The translations under genes and the position numbers were made by a program. From contig JABWDB010000016.1 in the NCBI GenBank assembly GCA_019614645.1, positions 4,836,001 through 4,900,000 on the forward strand: a stretch of DNA of 64,000 nucleotides, read 5' to 3'. The stretch's first letter is position 1, and each line of letters begins with the position of its first letter. This document shows, one piece after another, positions 12,401 to 24,400 of the stretch. This stretch comes from Stratiolaelaps scimitus (Eukaryota; Arthropoda; Arachnida; Mesostigmata; Laelapidae). The notes below the pieces were generated by a model. The model saw only the letters and a program-made list of their open reading frames with translations. It was not told the DNA's origin and did not search any database.

Positions 12401-15400
12401 AGGCGGCGCGGAACGCCTCGACATTCTCTTGGGCTACTTTCGACGAAGGACGAGATGCCAGGATGCGCGCCGCGTTCACCACCTAAAGATTACAATTTTC
12501 CAAGTGTTTTTAGCTAATTACCAAGCTAGGTGATTTAGCGAATGCTGTAGCCTCACTTCCTATTGGCAAGAGCCATGAGCATAATGTTTGTAAAAGATAT
12601 TATATCGGTTTGTAGCGTATATTGGTTCCTTGGTTATTTTCACCTCATCGCTTCTAGAGTTGGCCCCAGCTGAACTTAGCACTGCATTATGTTAATCCTG
12701 TCATAAGATCAGCCAGTTATTTTTCTAAGAGCATGTGAATATCCAATATATATATATATATATGTATTCCTCACGGGGCTCAATCAATGATATATACGCG
12801 AAAGGCATATCCAGCATAGCATAAATTTATAGGTACCTGCGGGCACAGTTGTTCGATGTGCTCTGCAGCGTGGCGCACCATCTTGACGCCGTCCTCGTTG
12901 CTGGACATCGAGCAGGCCAGCTGGGCCACTTCGACAAGTTTGGCTGCATGCTCTTTGAGCAGTTGTTGACACTCCTCGACACGCACCTCATCACCGGCTC
13001 GGGCCGCTTCGACCAGCAGCTGGAGCGGCAGATCTGGCTCAAGGAACTCGTCGCATACGTGGTCAACCACGGCTTTACGTAACACCCGACGTAAGTCGCG
13101 CGTCTTGTGAACCATCTGCTCGCGAGCCTTGTCCAGACCCTCGGATGGGGAACGGCGACCTGTAAACACGGTTACATGGATTTACACAAAACACGAAATC
13201 ACAGGATACATACAATGTTTCGTGGGGTTGTGAGCGTCTTCATAACCCATGTTATTATTAAAATTGCTAATTTGGACCAAACAAGGAGGACAGTCAAACA
13301 ACGAGTCGTTTTCTCGAGGTCGCAAGGTTATTCTTGAATCTCACTTAAGACACAGCATTTAGACTCCCGCTTGTTCTCTCTCTCGCTCTATCCAGTGCAT
13401 TTTCTCTCTGTTCTTCAGATAATCCGATCTCAATATTAAAGCTCTCCGCTTAAAGCGACTGTCGGCAACAGACGTGTAGCCATTTTTGGCTAACCTGTAT
13501 TTATCTGGTATGAGGGCGTCTGGTTTTACTATTATTGGCAGCCAAGCCATCAGGCCACGGCCAAGCCGACACCAGGATGACGGCAGCAACGAATGTTGTG
13601 CGAGGAACTTATAGCGGTCGCATATATTTTAGTCGGAGCGAGCTCAGTCCGATGGCTGAGAATTATCTCGAACCAACAATGATTATAGCTGCCGTCTCTC
13701 TGCGACCTTCAAACGACAACAATAGCGTTCGCGAGAGATCGCACGACTTCTAAATGACGCCCGGATGACTGTTAAACAGTGGGCGATCATCTCAACGTTT
13801 ACTTGTCCTTCAATATCTGTTTGCTGGCTCCTGCGTATTGTAGGAATACACGCACACTCCCAGAAAAAAATCAGGCGTGTCGCCGTCAACGGAACCGCTA
13901 TTTAGCGAAGCCACCTAAAACGAATGCTAACACTCTCAATTACACAATCACCAACACGAATGATTATCATAGATATAATGAGACGCCAACACCCTCTGGT
14001 CTAGCCATTGTGTATGCACCTATACAAACTATCCAATGGTTCTTCTCGATTTCGTCGCAGAGACGCTTGCTTTCGCTGTCACCGTTGAAACCATCCCTAT
14101 AGGCTTCTCATCGTATTCCCAAGTCTAAGGGGCTGCTATCAAATCACCACCCCTCTGGACCATTTGACAAAGTTGAACGTTTCCGGCCCCCGTTTCAAAG
14201 TTGCCGGCCGTGACGCCTCAGTCCTTCCGTTTTCCCCTGGTGTCTCTCCACCGTTGGGAGATTTTTTTCCTTTCTGTTGACAACAGTGGGCAATGTGTTT
14301 CGTCCACTTCGCTACCACCAATCGGCATGACGACGCCGATAGGCAATAACAGCCGCGTCATAGAGTGCTACTGCTGCTGGTGCTGTTCAGTGCACACGCG
14401 ACAGAAAACCTTCGCCAGGTCGTTTGCCTGTTGCGGGTTGGCAAGCAGCAAACCTCTCTGCTTTAAACCCCCTCTCTGTGGGATTTTCTGCGTACTGACA
14501 CTACCGTCACCTGCTTGCCGGCATCTTTTACTCTTCAATCAGCAAGGAATGGGGGTGGTCACACCTCTCTTTCCATCCGGGTGTGTGCGACGCATGTAGT
14601 GGCAGTAGATATACGTATTACTGGATGTGTCACTAGGCCACATCCTATCACACACGCCCACTTTTTAGCTTACGCCTTTATAGCCTTCCCGAGGCCACCA
14701 GCCAACCCAGTGGCTCCAACACTATCCGGTACTTCTCTCACCTCATAGTGGAGGTGGCAAGTGCAATCTGAAACCCGGCAGGGAACTGCAGCTTCTGCAG
14801 TATTCCCTTGCTATAATACCCTAACTACCTACGAACCGACGCAGCTATCCCATCTACACCATGGTGGAAAAGGAACACCGCTGGCCGGCCCGACCCTCTG
14901 ACTTGCCGACGTCATCCCATCCGGAGAGACGGGCAGGTCGGAACCAGTTAGTTCCGTTCAAACTTTGCCCATTAACGCTGAAAGTCATGTCTCACTTTTC
15001 TTCGTTCGCTTTTCAGCGCAGCGCATCCCCCCGTACCACCACCACCACCAAGCTCCGCCTGCGTCACAATTTCTCGTTGCTAGCTTAGGTGCTTGGCAGC
15101 TAAAACCAGCCCGAGACGAATAAAATATACTGGACGAAGTGGACTCCTTCGTCCAGTATACAGAGAGAGGAGAACACATCTAAAGGAACGAAGCACGGGT
15201 AGTGTCGGTGAAGGACCCGTTAGATCGCAGGGAGGAGGGGTGAGGTTAGGTAAGCTGCGAGATAACTTTCTTCTCGGCATACGTTACAGTTGGATATATC
15301 AGCATATTTATTATATAAATAAACATTTATACAATAGTGAGGTATAATATTAGTGCTGAGGTGCGATTAGTGTGTCTGTGTGTGTATTGGTTCATTGTTG

Positions 15401-18400
15401 TTCATTGATTCTTTTCATACCTGCGTTGGCCATGTACTCGGAGAGGAGGTCCTGCAGTGCCTGTCGGACAGCGTTACATTCAGCCACGATACGCTCCCGT
15501 CGCTCGTCGCGCGTACAAGCCGAATCGGCCATTAACGCTGCCCCAGAAATGATTGATTCGAGACATTCTTCGAGCGCCGGCCGAGTGCGCTGCTCGGAAT
15601 ACGTGGACGGATCGAGATGAATTCGCTCCTGAAATCACCGTCAAGGCACGGTCACAGTTCACAAGTCGCAGAGCGGGGCATACTGCTCGGCATACAACTC
15701 ACTGCGTCGCACTAGCATATGTATATACACACAATCTAATACAGTTATTGAATACGATACATATATATATATAAATTTTTTTTTTAATTTAATTTAATTA
15801 CAACGAAACCGCAGAATTAATAAAAGCAAATGCGTCCGTCCGTTAACTGTAGTTTATGCGTATACTATCATTCATGAAATTCATATTGCGTCAGTTACGT
15901 GCACCACGCAGCTACGGTGTCCAATACCTAGCACAAATATTATACTGCCATTTTACTCGTGGATTCTTATTCAAATATCACCTTAGAGTTTCGGTGAAAG
16001 GCTTTGTTCAGCTACTATATCAACCGTTTCAAGCACGTTAACGACCTAACGACGAGCATTTCGGCAAACAAGACTACCGAACTTTATCGACTACCGAACA
16101 GTAAGTAAATGCAAACGGTAATTCACGCCAGCTGAGGCCAGTCCTTCCACCGTCGCTTGAATCCAACTTGGAATAATGGGAAAATTTTCTCTGAACTCGT
16201 CGCTCGTTTCGACGATAAACCTGCGATTTACATAAGACAACAACAATAATAATAATAGTCATAATAAAACTAATATTGAAGTGAATAAGCACAAAGTCTC
16301 TTCTCGCTCTGTCCATTGACCGTGCTACAATATACACGTGTCGCCTGAACCCAACAAGTTCACTTCTCAGCAATTGGCTACAGAGTCTCGGCTTGCAACC
16401 CCGATGACGAAGGCAAACGCACACACAGTCTTAACACGATAGTCTCTCCCCCTTAGTGCACATTGCCATCAGACGCTCCCGCTTGTGGTATCCACCCAAC
16501 ATCATTGCCGTTCTTGCAATTCCTTCAATAACTCGTTCTCTCAGTCAACATCTCTTCTCTCGCTCTCTCTCGCTCACGGCGCCTGTGAATCGTCGGTGCC
16601 ACTGAAGCCAGCCGCTGTAACTGGATTGCCAACGTAATCACAGCGAGTATTATACAAACACCCAAGCAACCACCGAACGGGCGGGATAGCAGACTACTAT
16701 CATCAGCCCGGCCACAGAAGCTGCATTCGGCCAACGGCACGGGACCAGAGGCATCGCTGCGATAGAGACCTGCTCCTGAAACAAGACTAAATCACTTACG
16801 AGGCCCTGCGAATACACACACCCACGCACACAATGACGCCTTGGAGTAAATCAGGACAACGCGATCCAGCGACGCGGGCAGCACACGCCCGCCCCGTCAG
16901 CAGATTCCCTCGGCGAGGCGAAACCACCAGTCGGATAAGCAAATGGGGAACAGGCATCGGACCAACGCGGTCGGCGTCAAACAGTCGGAGCGCACCGTCA
17001 CAGTTAACTAATGCAATATAATCAGCAGGAACAACATCGGTGACGAAGGGACAGAAACAAAGTGGATACGAACCAGCATCGGTAGCTATAGTGAAAGTGA
17101 ACAAAAAAAACTCGAAGGCTGTTCTATCTTAGTTCGTCATGTTAGGACACAGAAAAGAAGACCTACATTGCGAATAGTGCGTGGTTTTTTGCCTTCGGAA
17201 ATAGCAGGAGGTAGAAGCGGCAAATGGCATTGAACAGAGCAGCGGAAGCCTCTGTATACCTATTCGCCTGTTGAGCCTGCTGAGCCTGAGCAGGCACACA
17301 GGCACGCTCAGGGATAGCTAGCCTAGCACTGGTGGATACCAAAGACTGTTGCGTGGTAGTAGTAGTCTCATCGTGGCGCGCAGATGAGACCATCTGACTC
17401 GTTGGCGATCAGCGGCTTTAATTAACTTTGACAGGAGTCAGTTGAACGGCAGAACGGTAGCAATACATAAGAACGAGAGATTCGTGCGGTGTTAGCAAGC
17501 AGCACGTGAAGCGGGGGACCCGACTCTCATTAAGGGTCATGGGAACGAGTGCATCACAATTCAAACCGCTCCATGGCTAATGGGTGACCCACAGCGCGCT
17601 GTATGAAACACGTGTTTACTTTAGCGGTATTTTTACTGAGGTAGACACTTCGACACAGACAAACGAACGCACACAAAGACAACACACGTAACCGGTATCG
17701 ACGCTGATTCCACCACTCGAATCGAGGCCTGGATGTTGTGATTAGAAGAATCGAGGTTTGGCAGAACAATGTTTATGCAGGTAATACTATATTGTCCCCT
17801 GGGATGGTCTAGTGGTGAGCGTCTTGGACTGCTAGACCGGAGGGACGTGTGTGTTGGGTTCAAATCCTGTCAGACGCGGAGAATCTTTGGAGTTCTTTAT
17901 CATCTTTCTTTATCTGAAGATTCTCGCCATGTACGAGTGAGGTAGATAGAAATAATCAAAGGTGGCCCCGACAGGTTGTCACAGTAATACCTAAAAGGTT
18001 AAGAGCTGAGGCCTGTCAGATAGCGGAACAGCTGAGGGTCAGCTCGAGAAAATAGGTGATACTATATTGTATGCGGATGACAGTATGAAGCTCAGAGGCG
18101 GCGGACCGCCATTGATTTGCAACGACAATCTCCTCCCAAGAAGATTTCTTCATTTTTGATTGCAGCGAACAATAAGGCGTCTAACAGACGGCGGTTTGAT
18201 CAGCGATCGTACGAAGAGACTCAGTGGACCAGTGGACGGCTGCGCCTTTCGAGAGGGACTCCTCACGAAAGAGCACATCACCTCAAATCAACAATTCAAA
18301 TTGGCGGGCAGAACAAATGTAAACCCTCATCCTTAAGCAGAACATTGGCTTTTTCGTAAAGGAAAGGCTTTCTTCTGGCTCGTAGCGTTCTCACCAATCG

Positions 18401-21400
18401 AATGGAGGACATTCTCGAGAAGTTCCAACGAAAATATCTCTCACTCACCGAATTTCACTGGTGATAACGAGCCTGGCAGTAACGAAACGACTCGACGGGA
18501 ACTTGTCACCGAATCGAGATTGGGGTGTATGGAAATTTCGATTGAGCAATGGCCTCGCCTTGAATATTCACTCTACGTAAACTATTCACTCTCTCGGGCG
18601 AAATACCATGTAGCATGCGGGGACAAACGCCAAAACAATCAAAGTGATAGAATCCCTCGTATCTTTGGTGAACCGGGATGGTACAAATGGGTCCACGCAA
18701 TGTTTGTCCATCGCGTTGAAAGGCGTCACAAATAGGAGCCTAGAGCGAGAGCGTGATTGGTCTCTGGGACGATCATAATTCTGATCGGATGCAGGGGGCG
18801 AAGGAAAATATTACCTATATCGAACACCTAGAATATGAGGTCGAGACCTACATATTGTCTCTTTGAACAATGAGCTTTGTAAGGTTTCTCTGCTGTGTTG
18901 AAACATCACTGGAAAACACACACACACACATTTAATTACAAAGGCCCTTTTTGGGCAAAAATACATAATAATAATATTAATAATATGGAATAATACGGGT
19001 AGTTACGATCATGGAAATATGTTTGATCTAATAGACCCGACTTTGAATTTGTTCATGGAGATATTTTTGCAATTGAATGGGCGGGATGACAATCTGCAAT
19101 CAAAATTAGATCTCTCACTGACGGGTAATCAATACATTTCCTCAATCCTCACATATGTCGAATTTATAACGGCGGTGCTGTATTTGATTACAATCCCATC
19201 GCAAAAGAAAAGTAGAATGATCCATATATATGGATAGTTCTTATACGATGGGCTTGTAATCAAATACAGCATATATATATATATATATATATATCACTTA
19301 GTATAACAGAATTAATCACTTCTCGGATTGACGTCCCGCTAACACAAATGGGAGCGCAGCCGAGCAGACTAATATCTGTCACCTTACCCGAAAGTCCACC
19401 CTCCAAAACGTTCGCGCAGGCTGCTCAGCAAAAAGTCATTCATTCAATCGACTCCCACCGCTAAGCTTCACTTGTGCCCTCCTGACAGATAACGTACACA
19501 AACACCGCCCATAAACTCAACGCTAAGGTCTACTTGTTTCGGCTGTTCGATGAGCGATTCGGGGAGGGCGGTGGTGGAGGAAGGCAGAAACCCACTGTCT
19601 CACAGCGAAGGGTCAAATACTTTTGGGCGAGTCCATCTCTCGCGTCGCAGAGGACAAAAAAAAAGAGTCATCTACGCCCTGCTCCAAAGAGGAATAACTT
19701 CTCGGATATTGCCTCCGGCTGAAAAGACAATCGTCTGTCAACATCAACCAATATAGTCCGGTGCCAACACTCCCCAAAGCGATTGCTCAGAGGATTCACG
19801 CAAAGCCGATTAAAGCGACGATGAGCGATCAGCTCAGTTCAAAAACCCGGTGAAGGTAGCAGGCCTCGCTGCTGCATGCAGCTAGCTGTTTCCTCAAACT
19901 CAAGGAACTTTGTTGTATTTTAATCGGTTTAGAAATCTGAATCCAAGCCGACCCTATCAGCGAATGAAACAGCAGTGGAAACAAGAAAACGAAACATGTA
20001 ATCATCAACCGAGAAATGAATAAAAATTATTGAAATATTTACATCATCTTTAGAGGCGAAACATCATGAATCGTAGTCTTTATCGTATGCTCAAGGGTGC
20101 ACTTACGTCGAAGTCGTCGATAGCGGCCGCTAGTTCACCAGGTCCATCGTATTCAATCGACGCGCCGAGCGGGCCACCATCACCATTGGCGGTTCCGCCG
20201 TTCAGGCCTGAGTGGCGTCCCTGAGCCACGGTGTTGATCGCGTTGACTGCCTCGCAAAACTGTATCGAGATAGATAGTAAGAACAGGCAAAAATGAATGT
20301 GTTAAAAGCACGAATAACTAATATTCCCCTTTCACGATACAACGAGAAGAGGTGGCTAGGAGCTGTACGGGGCCTTTGATTCGCAGGTTTGTGCGTCAAA
20401 CAAGAGAGCTGAAATGGCAGACTTACAGTAGAATCAGCAGCGTCCAAATCAACAGTACCACACGTATATCTTTATGACTGCGATCACGTGTCAGATGCTT
20501 ACAGACAGAAGGGGAAAATTGATTTAGTGTTTATTTTTATGACAATTACATAGTTTCTATGGATACGGGTAGCCTGGTGGTGCATACGTGTGCGCCTGTC
20601 CTGCAACCGGGGGAGAGACACGTAGCTGCACGCACGGGTTCGATCGCCACCGCTGCACATTTGCATTGTGTATACACATATAGTGAGTCAGTTGATATTG
20701 ATAGAAGAGTCATTAATTAAGGAACCGTTGCTTACCGGCACGATTTACACAAGTATGATAGTGATATATATTGCTACGGCTGACCTTCATTCAACCCATC
20801 GATCCAGCTTTCAGCAGAGCCATTGTTGATACATACTGTATAACATTGGTATATACGTTTGACGTACATAAATTTGACTAAATTTGTCAAATAATATTCA
20901 AATGTTTACTATGGGGAGTATTTGTAGCTCAACGGGACGAAAAGTTGCATTTTCTTATAAAACTCTCAGGTGACATGCACAAATAATTAGTAAAGTTACA
21001 TCACTACAACTGCCACAAGGCAAAAAAAATTTATTCAAACAGAGATCTCACTTCAACGTTTCACCTATCAATAACGTACGAACCATATATCAACATTGCG
21101 AACAAATATTTTGTGAGCTTGCAGAGCAAAATCTCATAGATATATATAATTCACTAGAAGTCGACTCACGACTGCGCTATCTCAACATTTCATGAATACG
21201 TTAGCCCATTCGATGGCGACCTCTTTGACGCGAACTGCACACTAAAATATATATATATATATATATAACATTAATAAAGTGTTTTATTAATGGTCGACTT
21301 TCAAACGTTAGTAAATTCAATAACAACATTTACACGATTTCCCGACGACGAATGTCAACGATATCGTGGTGATGGTGGCGGCGGTGCTTTGAATTTCTGA

Positions 21401-24400
21401 CCAGAGAGAATCCTACGAAATGTGTCAACATCGTGTATTCCTTCAATAATTTAATGTCGTCTCATCGTTGAGTGCATATAGGCGGATATGTTATCTTCCT
21501 CTGTTCACGGCCCGATATGACATTTGCTATGATCACATTCATGATTGTATCTTCATAGAACGCACTGAGATATTACGTTTATATCATGCATGTATCGCGA
21601 AGAAACTCGAGACAATATCACTGCGCTACATTTTGTCATGGGGCACTCTGATATTTAGAGATTGAAAACCTCTAAATATATCGCATAACGGTCACAGTCA
21701 TCATAAGTAGGCTCCTTTAAACCTCCTTATTTATAGCCCTCCATAGTCCGTATCCCCTTCCTTGTAAGACGTCATAAGTCCGTAGTGATTGCCTCCATGA
21801 ATAGAAACGGAACAGTTCTGCGTAGGAAGCTCGCACCATCGGGAATGCGTATGCCATGCTACAGGGGAATTCTACAATGGGTCGCTAAGGTCCGGGCGCA
21901 AAAAACTCGTTCGAACCGCGGCTCACTCGACGATATTCCTATTTCAAGCAGACGTCCACTTATTAGTCAATCAATCAATCTATCCATGTTAGCCAGCTAC
22001 CCTGCCCAGAAACAGAGGCCAGCCGGAGACGATTGCCGGGGCTGATCGAAGGGTCTGCTGATTGCTCAATTCAGGGCGCTTCAATTGAATTAGGGGCGGT
22101 AAGGCATATGGGCAAACTCCTCAGGGACGTCATGAATAATGAATACGCCTTGGGTATTCGTTGTGCCAAGGAGATGAAAATAATATCGTCACCGTCAACA
22201 TTAATATGTATGCATCTATCTATCGCTGTCAGTGGAGCATCGACATGACCCGCCTGAGGAATATAACGGCCGACACCCAACACGAATGACTAGTGTCTTG
22301 ACTATGGACGATCAGACTCCCGAAGCGGGAGTTGGTCCGCTCACAGACTGGTCGACTCATGCAAATCGATTCATTAGATACCAGAACAACGTCAATAGAA
22401 TCTATTGTATTTCGGAGCAGCGTCATACTCCTCGTAGAATGGCGACCTCAGGGTTCGATAACAATTTCATGCGCGCACACGCTTGCAGACAACGAATCTA
22501 AATGAATCACTCGAAAATTCTACTTTCTATTAAATTGACAGCATCGAAGGATTTCCCATATTACAATTTTACCAACAGATAGTATTATTCTCTTCCTGCA
22601 ATCATGATATGTTCAATAGCATGCTCCCAAAGACAGCTCAATTTGCTACTACAGTGAGACGAATACAAGGGAATAATATTCAAAGGAATCTGTCTCGAAT
22701 CTCATTCAACTTCGACTCCAGAAGCAGAGCTAAATCAGGAGCACAATGTGACCTTTACACGGTTGAGTTTACTTGCGGAAACCCGAACTTCGTTTGCGTG
22801 GGTGTGCCTTCCAACATCAACGTGTAAAAATCAGACACATTTATCGACGCATGAGACGTGGTAGAAATGACATCCAACGAACTGAGGGCACATATTGAGA
22901 AATTCCTTATCGGAATTTACCTCCTCTACAAAGCAGTCCATATCGGGGAGTGTGACTGACTCTCATGTGATTCCCCCTTTGACATGCTGGGTAGCGACCG
23001 CCCATAGTTCCCGAGTCGCTCGATCTAGGAATGTATTCGTTGTGTGGTGGAGTCGAGACAACGATTCCAATGATTAGAGAGAGGGACTGCTATAGTCTCC
23101 TCCCAGTCAACCTGCGCATGTCTCAAGTACGCGAAGCTACGGCTAACAGCTAATAGCTGGTTCACACAAGACTTGCTAGTCTTTTAGGCCTTTTAAAGGC
23201 CGCGCGTGCAATCCAAGCAGAACGCGAATATTACCGATATTGCATATCTCCCGGTGACAGTACCGACCAGGACAACTTCGTGGGAAATCCTCGCACGTAG
23301 TGACGATGGAAAAAGAAGATTAACTATAATGCTCAGCTACATATAAGTAGGTGGTGTTACCAACCCGTTTGATGACGTAATCACGATTCTCCTTTGCGGC
23401 AGATAATTCAGGATGTCGTACGTAGACCTTCGATGCTGTCAACAGCATGGTTGAGTTCTTCTTGAGGATAGCCCGAGCCGCTGCGAGATCATCTCGCAGG
23501 CGCGGGTCTTTCAGTTCAGCCTGGCGCCGGGCCGCCTGAAAATTGAACGTCAGATCACACGTCGTGTTTTACTATACTATACTAATAATAATAAACTTCA
23601 GTTAAACTTGACATACGATAGTAACTCTTTGGGCCAGCGAGACGCCGCTGCAGGCTTTTCAGCCAGATACCTATTTCAGTATTATTCCTTTCCTATTATC
23701 ATTATTATTGTATCGGCGTACCACGGATACTCGTGGTTCCTGCCTGCTGCTACTCGTCAACCCACTATTTTCATACTTATTGGCGAAACTTACCTGCTGT
23801 ATAAGAAGTGATGTATTGGAGCCCAGGTTGCGGAAAAACTCTACGAGCTCGGCCTGTGATGTCGCGGTTCTGACTCGTTCCAGATCGTCCTCCACCGCCC
23901 GAAGGCTTCGGAGCAGTCTGTGCACGTCGACCATGTCCGCCAGGATCAGCAGGCGCGTGACTGCCGACAGCAGGCCACGCGCGGCCCTCACCATGGCGGC
24001 CCGCTTCATAGAAGAGCACGGTTCCTCAGCAAAATGCCGCGCACTCTCGGACATCGCCGCGCCGGCATCGCGGACCTCTGCCACCGCCAGCAGCATCTCA
24101 TCCGCGATGTCGGAGTTCTCTACGGCGATTTCCTCGCCGCTCACGATGAAGTTCTGTGTTGCACGCTCTACCGCAGCGACGAGCACATGCGCTCGCTTCG
24201 ACCGTCCTCCTACCTTCTTTGAAGGGCCCTTCGTGTTCACCAGGGTCGTCACTTGCATCACCAGAGGCTCGAGAGTTTTCTCAACCGACAGCGTCTTGAT
24301 TTCGAGGTTCTTCGGGTCCCAGCGGAGCCTCATGCCGGAGCCGTTTAGTGGCGAGCCCCCGTTCGACGGAGGCATATTTGGCAACCCATCACCGAGTTCG

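Larger units (their letters stand above)
15629..20106 (-). other. Alpha-catenin intron 3
   Basis: A 4.48-kb intron with donor GTAAGTGC and acceptor ATTTCAG. It holds a SINE-like insertion with target-site duplications (17796-18054), a near-perfect hairpin (19177-19270) and a TA run near 19271-19292. Other ORFs in it look like chance. Confidence 0.8.

Noticed and set aside
17796..17875. A functional tRNA-Ser gene
   Set aside because: The A and B boxes and anticodon arm are tRNA-like, but the ends do not pair as an acceptor stem and the unit sits in a SINE bounded by target-site duplications.
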